DNA of 64,000 nucleotides, taken from the NCBI RefSeq assembly GCF_010686705.1, contig NZ_JAAGWY010000004.1, positions 307,255-371,254 of the forward strand, given 5' to 3'. Source of the stretch: Leifsonia tongyongensis (GTDB taxonomy: Bacteria; Actinomycetota; Actinomycetes; Actinomycetales; Microbacteriaceae). Of the stretch, positions 29,089 through 37,542 are shown piece after piece. Position 1 is the stretch's first letter; every line of letters starts with the position of its first letter. Made by a program: the position numbers and the translations under genes. Under the pieces are notes generated by a model. It had not been told where the DNA came from. It worked only from the letters and a program-made list of their open reading frames with translations, and ran no database searches.

Positions 29089-29872
29089 CCCGACAGGCTT
29101 CCGCGTCGACCTCGGCACCTTCGAGGGGCCGTTCGACCTGCTGCTCAGCCTGATCACCAAACACGAACTCGACATCACCGACATCTCGCTCAGTCGGGTC
29201 ACGGACGAGTTCATCAGCTACCTGCGCGCCATCGACTCGGAGAAGAACCTCGACGAGGCGAGCGAATTCCTGGTGGTGGCAGCGACGCTGCTCGACCTCA
29301 AGGTCGCCGGTCTCCTGCCGCAGGGTGAACTGGTGGATGCCGAGGACGTGGCACTGCTCGAGGCGCGCGACCTCCTTTTCGCGCGGCTCCTCCAGTACCG
29401 GGCGTTCAAGGAGGCGTCGGCGTGGTTCCAGGCCGGCCTGGAAGCCGAGGCGACACGGCACGCGCGAACGGTCCGACTCGAGGACAAGTTCCGCCAGCGC
29501 ACACCCGAGCTCGTCTGGACGCTGTCAGCCGACGACTTCGCGGCCCTCGCGACCCTCGCGCTGACGCCGCGGGAGCTGCCGACCGTCGGACTCGATCACC
29601 TCCACGCACCGCTGGTGAGCATCCGGGAGCAGGCGGCGCACGTCGTCGGGATGCTGCGCTCCGGCGAGACGCTGACGTTTCGCCAGCTGATCGCGGGCGC
29701 CGAGCAGAAAGGCGTCGTGATCGCGCGGTTCCTCGCGGTGCTCGAGCTCTACCGCCACGCGGCCATCGCGTTCGAACAGGTCGAACCGCTCGGCGAGCTC
29801 ACCCTCAGATGGACGGCCGAACACTGGTCACAGGAGAATCTTGCTAACCTCGGAGCCGACTATGACGGATGA
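29072..29872 (+). CDS. scpA: Segregation and condensation protein A
   Basis: ScpA is the kleisin that bridges SMC heads. The 266-residue protein starts with the family signature FEGPFDLLLSLITKHELDIT and ends in a winged-helix C-terminal domain (FLAVLELYRHAAIAFEQ). The GTG at 29072 overlaps the parA 3' end by 17 bp, and no better start lies downstream. It overlaps scpB by 11 bp. Confidence 0.93.
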   Translation: MAQSPSPTGFRVDLGTFEGPFDLLLSLITKHELDITDISLSRVTDEFISYLRAIDSEKNLDEASEFLVVAATLLDLKVAGLLPQGELVDAEDVALLEARDLLFARLLQYRAFKEASAWFQAGLEAEATRHARTVRLEDKFRQRTPELVWTLSADDFAALATLALTPRELPTVGLDHLHAPLVSIREQAAHVVGMLRSGETLTFRQLIAGAEQKGVVIARFLAVLELYRHAAIAFEQVEPLGELTLRWTAEHWSQENLANLGADYDG

Positions 29873-30458
29873 CACACTGATCGTGAACGAGGTGGAGGCG
29901 CCGGCGGTCGAGATCGAGCGCGCGCTCGAAGCCATCCTCATGGTCGCCGACGAGCCGCTCAGCCTCGTGATGCTTGCCACTGCCGTGAGCGCGCCGGTCA
30001 AACGTGTGCGCGCCGCGATCGACGCACTGGTGCGCGACTTCGACGGGGAGGACGGCGGCGTCCGCCGCGGATTCGAGCTGCGCGAAGTCGGCGGAGGCTG
30101 GCGCATCTACGTGCGCAGCGAGTACGACGAGGTGGTCTCCGACTACGTGCTCACGCAGAATCCGACCAAGCTGTCGCAGGCGGCGCTCGAAACGCTCGCC
30201 GTGATCGCGTACAAGCAGCCCATCAGCCGGGGGGCGATCGCCTCCATCCGTGCCGTCAACGTCGACTCGGTCGTGCGCACGCTGCTCGGGCGCGGACTGA
30301 TCACCGAACTCTTCACCGACAGCGAGACCGGCGCGATCAACTACGGCACCACCGACCTGCTGCTGACCCAGCTCGGGATCAACTCGGTCGACGAGCTGCC
30401 CCACATCTCGCCGCTGCTCGCCGACGGCGCGGACGGGTTTGACGGCGATGTCCGCTGA
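29862..30458 (+). CDS. scpB: Segregation and condensation protein B
   Basis: ScpB is a dimeric winged-helix protein that binds ScpA in the SMC complex. The 198-residue product shows ALEAILMVADEPLSL near the start and the conserved SQAALETLAVIAYKQPISRG and RGLITELF segments. ATG 29862 lies inside the scpA end, indicating coupling. The SMC protein itself is not in this window. Confidence 0.93.
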   Translation: MTDDTLIVNEVEAPAVEIERALEAILMVADEPLSLVMLATAVSAPVKRVRAAIDALVRDFDGEDGGVRRGFELREVGGGWRIYVRSEYDEVVSDYVLTQNPTKLSQAALETLAVIAYKQPISRGAIASIRAVNVDSVVRTLLGRGLITELFTDSETGAINYGTTDLLLTQLGINSVDELPHISPLLADGADGFDGDVR

Positions 30459-31266
30459 CCGGGGCGGCGCCGGGGCTGGTGCCGGGGCTCGGGCTGGGGC
30501 GGCGTCGAGCGGTGCCGCCGGCGAGGGCGAGCGCCTGCAGAAGGTGATGGCGGCGGCCGGTGTCGCCTCCCGTCGTGTCTCCGAACAACTCATCTCGGCC
30601 GGCCGCGTCACTGTGAACGGCACGGTCGTGACCGAACTCGGCCGACGCGTCGACCCCCACCACGACCTCGTCGCCGTCGACGGGAGCGCCGTGCAGCTCG
30701 ACCCCTCGCGCCGCTACCTGATGCTCAACAAGCCGGCCGGCGTGGTCAGCTCGATGCGCGACGAGCAGGGGCGTCCCGACCTCTCGCGGTTCACCGAGCC
30801 CTACGAGGAGCGGCTGTTCAACGTGGGGCGGCTCGACGCGGAGACGAGCGGACTGCTCATCCTCACCAACGACGGCGAACTCGCGCACGTGCTCGCGCAT
30901 CCGTCGTTCGGAGTGATGAAGACCTACGTCGCACGGGTCAAGGGAGTCGTGACGCCGCAGACGATCGCGACGCTGACCCGCGGAGTCGTCCTCGAAGACG
31001 GACCGATCGCGGCGGACAAGGCGCGGCTGCTCGAACGCAGCGCGGCCACCCAGGACAGCCTGGTCGAGATCACCCTCCACTCCGGCCGCAACCGCATCGT
31101 GCGGCGGATGCTCGCAGAGGTCGGGCATCCCGTCATCGAGCTCGTCCGGCGCCAGTTCGGGCCGCTTCACCTGGGGACGCTTCGAGTGGGCCAGGTGCGT
31201 GACCTGACTAAGGTAGAACTCGGCCAGTTGCTCACGATCTCGCGCGAGAAACCGGCCGAACGCTGA
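30448..31266 (+). CDS. 23S rRNA pseudouridine synthase, RluB/RsuA family
   Basis: The 272-residue protein has an Ala/Gly-rich 30-residue tail at the N terminus, an S4 domain (ERLQKVMAAAGVASRRVSEQ) and the catalytic domain with the nucleophile Asp in GRLDAETSGLLILTNDG. RluB modifies U2605 of 23S rRNA in E. coli; this position next to scpB is conserved in Gram-positives. Start at ATG 30448 overlapping the scpB stop by 11 bp. An upstream TTG is less likely. Confidence 0.9.
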   Translation: MSADRGGAGAGAGARAGAASSGAAGEGERLQKVMAAAGVASRRVSEQLISAGRVTVNGTVVTELGRRVDPHHDLVAVDGSAVQLDPSRRYLMLNKPAGVVSSMRDEQGRPDLSRFTEPYEERLFNVGRLDAETSGLLILTNDGELAHVLAHPSFGVMKTYVARVKGVVTPQTIATLTRGVVLEDGPIAADKARLLERSAATQDSLVEITLHSGRNRIVRRMLAEVGHPVIELVRRQFGPLHLGTLRVGQVRDLTKVELGQLLTISREKPAER

Positions 31267-31333
31267 CGACCTGAGCGTGCTGCCGGGTCTCCCGACGTCG
31301 CCGGAAGGCGCACAGCTGGCACTGAGAGGCATC

Positions 31334-32422
31334 GTGAACGACACGTCATCCCGGCTCACCGGACCCGTCCGCGTCGTAGGCGCCGGCCTGCTTGGCGCCA
31401 GCGTCGGCCTCGGCCTCCGCGCACGGGGTGTGGATGTGGTGCTCGACGATGCATCGCCGGCCAACCTCAACCTGGCGGTCGACTACGGCGCCGGGCGTGC
31501 GAGCGACGGTGAAGAGTCGCCTGCGCTCATCGTCGTGTGCGTGCCGCCGGACGTCACGGCGTCGGTCGTGCTCGCCGAGCTGGCAGCGCATCCGGATGCC
31601 GTGGTCACCGACGTCGCAAGCGTCAAAGTCGCGCCGATGGCGGAACTCGAGGCGTCGGGCCGTGATATCAGCCGCTACGTGGGGTCGCATCCGCTGGCCG
31701 GACGGGAGCGAGGCGGGCCGAGCTCCGGACGAGCCGACCTGTTCGTGGGCCGGCCATGGGTCGTCTGCACCCGCCCGGACGTGTCGCGGGCGAGCGTGTC
31801 ACTCGTGGAGGCCCTCGTGCTCGACCTGGGGGCGACGCCGATCGAGATGAACACGGTCGCGCACGACGCGGCGGTCGCCCTTGTCTCGCACACGCCCCAG
31901 ATCGTGTCCAGCCTGATGGCGAAACGCCTGTCGGGCTCGTCGGACGCGGCGCTGGCGCTCGCGGGCCAGGGCGTACGCGACGTCACCCGCATCGCGAGCA
32001 GCGAGCCGGAACTGTGGGTGCAGATCCTCGGGGCGAACGCGCCCGCGGTGGTCGAGATCCTGCGTGCCTACCGCGACGACCTGGACCGGGTCCTCGCGGC
32101 TCTCGGCGACCTGGACGCCCCGGGCGCGCGCCGCTCGCTTGCCGAAGAACTCGCCGGAGGGAACGCCGGAGTCTCGCGCCTGCCCGGCAAGCACGGGCAG
32201 GACCGCCGGTTCGCATCCGTCGTCGTGATGGTCGATGACAAACCCGGTGAGCTGGGGCGGCTCTTCACGGAGATGGGTGAGATCGGGGTGAACCTCGAAG
32301 ACCTGCGGCTCGAGCACTCGCCGGGCGCGCAGATCGGTCTCGCCGAGATCGCCGTGCTGCCCGAAGCGCTGCAGCGCACGATCGACGACCTGACCGCGCG
32401 GGGCTGGAGGATCGCAGGATGA
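31334..32422 (+). CDS. tyrA: Prephenate dehydrogenase
   Basis: TyrA oxidises prephenate to 4-hydroxyphenylpyruvate in tyrosine synthesis. The 362-residue protein has the NAD Rossmann motif [15 protein letters not shown] (residues about 13-27), the [11 protein letters not shown] segment with the catalytic His, and a C-terminal ACT-like regulatory domain ([15 protein letters not shown] onwards). The GTG at 31334 has GAGAGG 4 bases upstream, preferred over a GTG at 31277. It overlaps cmk by 4 bp. Confidence 0.91.
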   Translation: MNDTSSRLTGPVRVVGAGLLGASVGLGLRARGVDVVLDDASPANLNLAVDYGAGRASDGEESPALIVVCVPPDVTASVVLAELAAHPDAVVTDVASVKVAPMAELEASGRDISRYVGSHPLAGRERGGPSSGRADLFVGRPWVVCTRPDVSRASVSLVEALVLDLGATPIEMNTVAHDAAVALVSHTPQIVSSLMAKRLSGSSDAALALAGQGVRDVTRIASSEPELWVQILGANAPAVVEILRAYRDDLDRVLAALGDLDAPGARRSLAEELAGGNAGVSRLPGKHGQDRRFASVVVMVDDKPGELGRLFTEMGEIGVNLEDLRLEHSPGAQIGLAEIAVLPEALQRTIDDLTARGWRIAG

Positions 32423-33138
32423 GCGCCGCCGGCATGAATGCCGAGGGGCACAGCGCCGAGGGGCCCTGGGGCGACCTGGTGGTCGTCGCGGTCGACGGAC
32501 CCGCAGGGAGCGGGAAGTCCAGCGTGAGCAAGGCGGCCGCACGACGGCTCGGGTTCGCCTACCTCGACACCGGCGCCGCCTACCGTGCGCTCGCGTGGTT
32601 CGCGCTGCAGCGTCGGGTGGATCCGACGGATGCGCGTGCCGTCGCCGACACCCTGCCGGACTTCGACTACCGCATCGGCACGGACCCGGACGGGTACCAC
32701 GTGATGGTGGGGGAGCACGACGTGACCGACGCCATCCGCGACCCGGATGTGACCGCGGTCGTCAGCGCCATCGCACGCGTGCCCGAGGTGCGCGTGAGGC
32801 TGACGGAGCTGTTCCGCGCGATCATGGCGGGGACCTCGCGCGAGGGCATCGTGGTCGAAGGACGCGACATCACGACCGTGGTCGCGCCCGATGCACCTGT
32901 GAGAATCCTGTTGACCGCAGATGAACACGTTAGAATGGCGAGGCGTTCTGCCGAGCTGACCGGCCATTCCGCCGCAACGGTGGGGGAGCAGCTCCGCAAT
33001 CGCGACCGGGCCGATTCCCGGGTCGTCGACTTCATGAACGCCGCCGAGGGTGTGACCACCGTCGATTCAACAGACCTCGACTTCGACCAGACCGTGGATG
33101 CGGTCATCGCAGTCGTCCAGAGAGAAGCCCATGCCTAA
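32419..33138 (+). CDS. cmk: Cytidylate kinase
   Basis: Cmk phosphorylates CMP and dCMP. The 239-residue protein has the P-loop [20 protein letters not shown] (about residue 23), the [16 protein letters not shown]-binding segment and the [15 protein letters not shown] region, all family hallmarks. An N-terminal extension of about 20 residues is Glu/Gly-rich. The stop overlaps the der start by 8 bp; cmk-der is a conserved actinobacterial pair. Confidence 0.94.
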   Translation: MSAAGMNAEGHSAEGPWGDLVVVAVDGPAGSGKSSVSKAAARRLGFAYLDTGAAYRALAWFALQRRVDPTDARAVADTLPDFDYRIGTDPDGYHVMVGEHDVTDAIRDPDVTAVVSAIARVPEVRVRLTELFRAIMAGTSREGIVVEGRDITTVVAPDAPVRILLTADEHVRMARRSAELTGHSAATVGEQLRNRDRADSRVVDFMNAAEGVTTVDSTDLDFDQTVDAVIAVVQREAHA

Positions 33139-34648
33139 AGACATCGAACCAGACGAGTTCGAAGCGACCGAAGACGACCTCGTCGAACGCCTCACCGATC
33201 TCGACGAGGAACTCGCCCACCAGCGCGCCGAGGCCCTCCGCAGCGGGCTCGAAGACTACGAACTCGACGAGGGTGACCTCGACATCCTCGAAGCGGCCAC
33301 CGACGACCCCAACGCGATCACCTACCTTCCGGCGCTGCCGGTGCTGGCGATCGTGGGACGCCCCAACGTGGGCAAGTCGGCGCTGGTCAACCGCATCCTC
33401 GGCCGTCGTGAAGCGGTCGTCGAAGACACTCCCGGCGTGACGCGCGACCGCGTCTCGTACAAGGCGGAATGGAACGGACGCCAGTTCACCATCGTCGACA
33501 CAGGCGGCTGGGAGCCCGACGCGAAAGGCATCAACGCGTCCGTCGCGGCACAGGCCGAAGTCGCGATCGACCTGGCCGACGCCGTGCTGTTCGTGGTTGA
33601 CGCCAACGTCGGTGCGACCTCGACCGACGAGCACGTCGTGCGGCTGATGCGCAAGACGAAGAAGCCGGTGTTCCTTGCGGCCAACAAGGTCGACGACGCG
33701 CGGCAGGAGCCGAATGCGGCCGTGCTATGGTCGCTCGGGCTGGGCGAGCCGATGCCGGTGTCCGCGCTGCACGGGCGTGGCGTTGCCGACATGCTCGACA
33801 CCGTGCTGAAGGTCTTGCCGCCCGTCTCCGCTGTCGCGAAGCAGGAAGTCGGGGGGCCGCGACGCGTCGCGATCCTCGGCCGGCCGAACGTCGGCAAATC
33901 CAGCCTCCTCAACCGGGCCGCCGGCGAAGAGCGGGTCGTCGTCAACGAGCTCGCAGGCACGACGCGCGACCCCGTGGACGAGCAGGTCGAGATCGCCGGC
34001 AAGGTGTGGCGCTTCGTCGACACGGCCGGTATCCGTCGTCGCGTGCACCTGCAGCAGGGCGCCGACTTCTATGCATCGCTGCGCACCAGCGCTGCGCTCG
34101 AGAAGGCCGAAGTCGCTGTGGTGATGCTCGACGTGTCCGAGCCGATCAGCGAGCAGGACGTCCGCATCATCGACCTCGTGCTCGAATCCGGCCGCGCACT
34201 CGTGCTGGCGTTCAACAAATGGGACCTGCTCGACGACGACCGTCGGCGGTACCTCGAACGCGAGATCGAACAAGACCTTGCCCACGTCGCGTGGGCGCCC
34301 CGGGTCAACATCTCGGCACGGACCGGGCGGCATATGGAGAAACTGGTGCCCGCCCTCGAACTGGCGCTCGAGTCGTGGGATACGCGCATCCCGACCGGCA
34401 AGTTCAACGCGTTCCTCGCCGAGCTCACGGCAGCGCATCCGCACCCCGTCCGTGGCGGCAAGCAGCCGCGCATCCTGTTCGGAACCCAGGCTTCGAGCCG
34501 GCCGCCGACATTCGTCGTGTTCACGACCGGGTTCCTCGACCCGGGCTACCGCCGGTACATCATCCGTCGCCTGCGGGAGATCTACGGCTTCGAAGGGTCG
34601 CCGATCAACCTCAACATGCGCGTGCGGGAGAAGCGCAAGCGCACCTGA
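33131..34648 (+). CDS. der: Ribosome-assembly GTPase Der (EngA)
   Basis: Der carries two tandem GTPase domains and assists 50S maturation. The 505-residue protein has an acidic N-terminal tail of about 70 residues (typical of actinobacteria), then G domain 1 ([27 protein letters not shown]) and G domain 2 ([29 protein letters not shown]). It ends in a KH-like domain with [15 protein letters not shown]. The start overlaps cmk. Confidence 0.95.
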   Translation: MPKDIEPDEFEATEDDLVERLTDLDEELAHQRAEALRSGLEDYELDEGDLDILEAATDDPNAITYLPALPVLAIVGRPNVGKSALVNRILGRREAVVEDTPGVTRDRVSYKAEWNGRQFTIVDTGGWEPDAKGINASVAAQAEVAIDLADAVLFVVDANVGATSTDEHVVRLMRKTKKPVFLAANKVDDARQEPNAAVLWSLGLGEPMPVSALHGRGVADMLDTVLKVLPPVSAVAKQEVGGPRRVAILGRPNVGKSSLLNRAAGEERVVVNELAGTTRDPVDEQVEIAGKVWRFVDTAGIRRRVHLQQGADFYASLRTSAALEKAEVAVVMLDVSEPISEQDVRIIDLVLESGRALVLAFNKWDLLDDDRRRYLEREIEQDLAHVAWAPRVNISARTGRHMEKLVPALELALESWDTRIPTGKFNAFLAELTAAHPHPVRGGKQPRILFGTQASSRPPTFVVFTTGFLDPGYRRYIIRRLREIYGFEGSPINLNMRVREKRKRT

Positions 34649-34649
34649 G

Positions 34650-34818
34650 CCGGCCGCGGTCGCCGCTGCAGGCGCCCATCCGGGATCTTCTCGACCAGCG
34701 ATACACGTCGGGCATCCATGAGCTCGTCGTTGAGATGCCGGGGGAAGATCGTCGCGATCCGTACGAGCGCGCGCCACGCACGCGTCTCCGCGGCATCCAG
34801 GCGCTCGACCCCGGCCAT
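34650..34818 (-). pseudogene. Decayed MarR-family paralogue
   Basis: An ATG 1 base after the stop of the intact MarR gene opens MAGVERLDAAETRAWRALVR, clearly parallel to MVGVRPFDTVEDRAWRALVH of the neighbour. Similarity continues through FPRHLNDELMDARRVS, then jumps to LVEKIPDG, equivalent to WVEKTPDATDG about 50 residues later in the intact protein. The winged-helix core is therefore deleted. Beyond this the frame runs antisense into the der 3' end and is meaningless. It is a tandem duplicate that has lost its DNA-binding domain. Confidence 0.7.
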
Positions 34819-34819
34819 G

Positions 34820-35290
34820 TCAGTCGAAACGGTCTTCCCGGGAGAGCGTGATCGAGAGCCGGCGGAGGATGCGCGCGAGCTGCTGGGCGTCCTCGCGACT
34901 GATGTGGTCGAACAGGATGCGGCGCGCCCCTTCGACCTGCACGTCGTATGCGGGGCCGACCTGCTCCCGGCCGGTGGCCGTGATGGCGACGGTCGTGGCA
35001 CGGCCGTCGGTCGCATCGGGGGTCTTCTCAACCCAACCGCGCCGGCGCAGCGTCTCGACGACGCGCGTCGTGCGGCTGGGAGAGAGGCCCACATCGGAGG
35101 CGAGCGTGCTCATGCGCAGCGTCGAGTCATCGGACTCGGAGAGGTGGAGGAGGATCGCGAACTCCTTGACCGAGATGCGGCGCGCATCCTCCATCTCGTT
35201 GTCGAGGTGGCGCGGGAGCAGATCGGCGACGTGGACGAGTGCGCGCCATGCGCGATCCTCCACGGTATCGAAAGGCCTGACCCCCACCAT
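34820..35290 (-). CDS. MarR-family transcriptional regulator
   Basis: The 156-residue protein has the winged-helix MarR fold. The N-terminal dimer helix is AWRALVHVADLLPRHLDNEM. The recognition region is LASDVGLSPSRTTRVVETLR, and the wing with the Asp/Arg motif is VEKTPDATDGRATTVAITATG. MarR dimers repress neighbouring genes and release on binding phenolic or oxidised ligands. It is divergent from an isochorismatase-like gene with a palindromic operator candidate at 35345-35360 between them. The downstream remnant is its paralogue. The ligand is unknown. Confidence 0.88.
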   Translation of the reverse strand: MVGVRPFDTVEDRAWRALVHVADLLPRHLDNEMEDARRISVKEFAILLHLSESDDSTLRMSTLASDVGLSPSRTTRVVETLRRRGWVEKTPDATDGRATTVAITATGREQVGPAYDVQVEGARRILFDHISREDAQQLARILRRLSITLSREDRFD

Positions 35291-35344
35291 CGTCCCCACT
35301 CTACCTTCGGGGTCTTCACTCGCCCCGCTCCCATGAATATATAG

Positions 35345-35360
35345 TTGCACGCGCGAGCAA
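35345..35360. promoter_or_regulatory. Putative MarR operator
   Basis: A 16-bp near-perfect palindrome, TTGC-ACGCGCGA-GCAA (14 of 16 symmetric positions), lies between the divergent marR and isochorismatase genes. ATATAT immediately to its left and two TAG-TT repeats flank it. This is the size and position expected for a MarR-controlled divergent promoter. Confidence 0.5.
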
Positions 35361-35413
35361 ATAGTTCTACGCTGTCGCCATTCCCACCGACCGCCTTCGT
35401 CGAGGAGGGCCTC

Positions 35414-36025
35414 ATGACCAGCGAACCCCGTCGCGATCCATTCACCGACCCGCTCCTGACGCCGGAGAACGCGGCGCTCGTGATCATCGACTTCCAGCCG
35501 ACGCAGGTCGCCTCCGTGCGGTCGATGGACACCGCGCTGATGACGAAGAACGTGGTGTCGCTCGCGCAGATCGGCACGACCTTCGGGCTTCCGGTCGTCC
35601 TGTCCACGGTCAACGTCGCGAACGGGCAGCAGCCCACCGTCGCGGAGCTGAAGGCCGTGCTCGCCGACAGTCCCGAGCTCGATCGCACGCAGATCAACGC
35701 GTGGGAGGATGTCGAGTTCCGCGCGGCCGTCGAGGCGACAGGCCGTCGGAAGCTCATCATCGCCGCTCTGTGGACCGAGGCGTGCCTCGCCTATCCGACG
35801 CTCGACGCGCTGCGCGAAGGCTACGAGGTCTTCCCGGTGGTGGATGCGGTCGGCGGCACCTCCGCGGAGGCGCATCGCGCGGGGCTTCGCCGCATCGAGG
35901 CGGCCGGCGCCCAGCCCGTGAGCTGGGTCTCCGTCGCCACCGAGCTGCAGCGCGACTGGGCTCGGGCGGACACGGTCGCCCGCATCCGGGAGGTCGTCAT
36001 CGTCGACCGGCTGCTCAAGGAATAG
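35414..36025 (+). CDS. Isochorismatase-family hydrolase
   Basis: The 203-residue protein has the cysteine-hydrolase fold, with the catalytic Asp in ALVIIDFQPTQ and the nucleophile Cys in IAALWTEACLAYPTL. Family members hydrolyse isochorismate, nicotinamide or other amides; this subgroup (plant-signal-like hydrolases near MarR regulators) has no assured substrate. The ATG at 35414 has GAGGAG upstream. It is the first gene of a rightward set controlled by the MarR operator. Confidence 0.85.
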   Translation: MTSEPRRDPFTDPLLTPENAALVIIDFQPTQVASVRSMDTALMTKNVVSLAQIGTTFGLPVVLSTVNVANGQQPTVAELKAVLADSPELDRTQINAWEDVEFRAAVEATGRRKLIIAALWTEACLAYPTLDALREGYEVFPVVDAVGGTSAEAHRAGLRRIEAAGAQPVSWVSVATELQRDWARADTVARIREVVIVDRLLKE

Positions 36026-36052
36026 CCGCGCAGGAAATGGAAAGGAACTGAG

Positions 36053-36472
36053 ATGGGCCACGAACAGGTCGTCCTCGACTTCATGGACGATGTGCTGAAC
36101 AACCACAACCCCGCGAACGCGGGGAAGTACCTCACCGAGGGGATGGCGTGGCACGGCGGGACGGTCGGCACCGTCGCCGGGCGCGACAACGTCGCGGGAC
36201 TCATGGGCGCCGTCGTCGGTGCCATCCCGGACCTCCACGCCGAGTTGCAGGACATGGCCGTGCAGGACGACAAGGTCGTCGTGCGGCTCGTCGTCACCGG
36301 CACGCTGCAGGGGGACCTCCTCGGCGTCACCGGGACCGGCCAGGCGGTGCGCTGGGACGCGATCGACTACTACCGCCTCGAGGACGGCCTCATCGCGGAG
36401 GAGTGGGCGGGCGAGGACTTCACCGCCTTCCTCAACACGAGCGGCGCGTACCGCGCGCCCTGGATCCAGTGA
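36053..36472 (+). CDS. SnoaL-like/ester-cyclase family protein
   Basis: The 139-residue protein matches the SnoaL-like polyketide-cyclase fold (NTF2-like cone). Visible motifs are VLDFMDDVLNNHNPANAGKYL, the GRDNVAGLM segment, VAIPDLH-type IPDLHAEL, and GRVAE-like LIAEEWAGEDFTAFL at the end. Members act on small hydrophobic ligands, often as hydrolases or isomerases of unknown substrate. A good AAGGA site precedes the ATG. It lies 27 bp behind the isochorismatase and 4 bp before the next frame, so it is in the same operon. Confidence 0.8.
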   Translation: MGHEQVVLDFMDDVLNNHNPANAGKYLTEGMAWHGGTVGTVAGRDNVAGLMGAVVGAIPDLHAELQDMAVQDDKVVVRLVVTGTLQGDLLGVTGTGQAVRWDAIDYYRLEDGLIAEEWAGEDFTAFLNTSGAYRAPWIQ

Positions 36473-36476
36473 CGCC

Positions 36477-36893
36477 ATGGATGACGCGAAGACCGAGGAG
36501 CTGCTCCTCGAGTTCACCGGACACAACACCACGCGATCGATCAAGGCCTTCGCGCCGGAGGGCATCTCCCTCGAGAGCAATCTCGAGGGGGAGGCCCACG
36601 GCGTCTTCGACTCGACGTTCTATGCGACCTTCGACGCGCTCGCGAAGCCGGACGGCACGATCGAGTACGAGACGCGGCAGATCCACACGACGACCGACGG
36701 GCAGACTGTACTGATCGAGCTGTCGGGCACGAGCACGCGCGTGAGCCCGACGCAGAACCGGTTCGTGGGCCAGAACACCTTCCGCACCGCGTCCGAGCAG
36801 CTCGGCTGGCTGAACGGCATCACGGCACGCCACGAGGGCGAGTACGACCCGGTCGTCGGTGAACAACGTGTCCGCGTGTACGGCACGAGGTGA
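36477..36893 (+). CDS. Conserved hypothetical beta-barrel-like protein
   Basis: 138 residues, not recognised. Alternating hydrophobic strands with aromatic residues (GVFDSTFYATFDALA, IEYETRQIHTTTDG, VLIELSGTSTRV, RVRVYGT) suggest a small beta-barrel or lipocalin-like fold. There is no signal peptide, transmembrane helix or Cys. It follows the SnoaL-like gene by 4 bp and probably belongs to the MarR-controlled operon. The function is open; a ligand-binding role is only inference from its neighbours. Confidence 0.6.
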   Translation: MDDAKTEELLLEFTGHNTTRSIKAFAPEGISLESNLEGEAHGVFDSTFYATFDALAKPDGTIEYETRQIHTTTDGQTVLIELSGTSTRVSPTQNRFVGQNTFRTASEQLGWLNGITARHEGEYDPVVGEQRVRVYGTR

Positions 36894-36970
36894 AAACCCG
36901 GCCTTGACGCTGTCGCGTGGGCGTACTGTGGGCGCACGGCGAGAGCGACGGAGCACGGGAGGCTGAACCG

Positions 36971-37372
36971 ATGGACCGGCAGTACACAGGATCCGAGATC
37001 GATGTCTTCTACGACGCGGAGCGCTGCATCCACGCGCAGGAATGCGTCCGCGGGCTGCCGCAGGTGTTCGATCGGGGCCGCAGACCCTGGGTCCTCCCCG
37101 ATGCCGGATCGCCGGATGCGATCGTCGAGACGATCCTGCGCTGCCCATCCGGCGCGCTGCGCTTCCATCGTGCTGACGGAGCCGACGAGGTCCCCGACGC
37201 CGAGACGACCGTCACTCCGCTTCCGGACGGCCCGATCTATGTCCGCGGAGCGATCACCGTCCGCCTCCCGGACGGATCGACGGAGAGCGTCACGCGCGCA
37301 GCCCTCTGCGGGTGCGGGCGTTCGGCGCGCAAGCCGTTCTGCGATCTGACGCACCTCGTGCCGGAGAGCTGA
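36971..37372 (+). CDS. Ferredoxin-like (Fer4_19) plus CDGSH iron-sulfur fusion protein
   Basis: The 133-residue protein has two metal-binding modules. Residues 8-60 look like the divergent Fer4_19 ferredoxin domain: YDAERCIHAQECVRGLPQVF, then ETILRCPSGALRF. Residues 75-133 contain a CDGSH zinc-finger/2Fe-2S motif with ligands C-G-C...K-P-F-C-D-x-x-H (ALCGCGRSARKPFCDLTH). Such fusions occur in bacteria and are presumed redox or cluster-transfer proteins. ATG 36971 was chosen over an upstream in-frame ATG because the ferredoxin domain begins directly afterwards and GGGAGG lies upstream. Co-regulation with the MarR operon is possible but there is a 77-bp gap. Confidence 0.82.
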   Translation: MDRQYTGSEIDVFYDAERCIHAQECVRGLPQVFDRGRRPWVLPDAGSPDAIVETILRCPSGALRFHRADGADEVPDAETTVTPLPDGPIYVRGAITVRLPDGSTESVTRAALCGCGRSARKPFCDLTHLVPES

Positions 37373-37382
37373 GAGGTCGTCG

Positions 37383-37540
37383 TCATTCCGGCCAGTCGCT
37401 GCCCTGGATGACGTCGACGAAGTCGCCGCGCTCGTAGCCCGGCACGAACTGCGCGAGCACGTCGGCGTTGACGTTCCCGAACGTCGTGTCGGGCCGCCGC
37501 ACGTTACCTGCCGTGAAGGCGGTGAGGATGCGCAGCGGCG
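37383..37540 (-). pseudogene. Orphan C-terminal fragment of an unrecognised protein
   Basis: A minus-strand frame reads LRILTAFTAGNVRRPDTTFG and ends IQGSDWPE-stop. It has ordinary protein composition, unlike shadow frames here, but no start or upstream domain: further upstream it collides with the DUF2252 gene in another frame. It looks like the last 50 residues of a truncated gene. Family not recognised. Confidence 0.4.
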
Positions 37541-37542
37541 CG

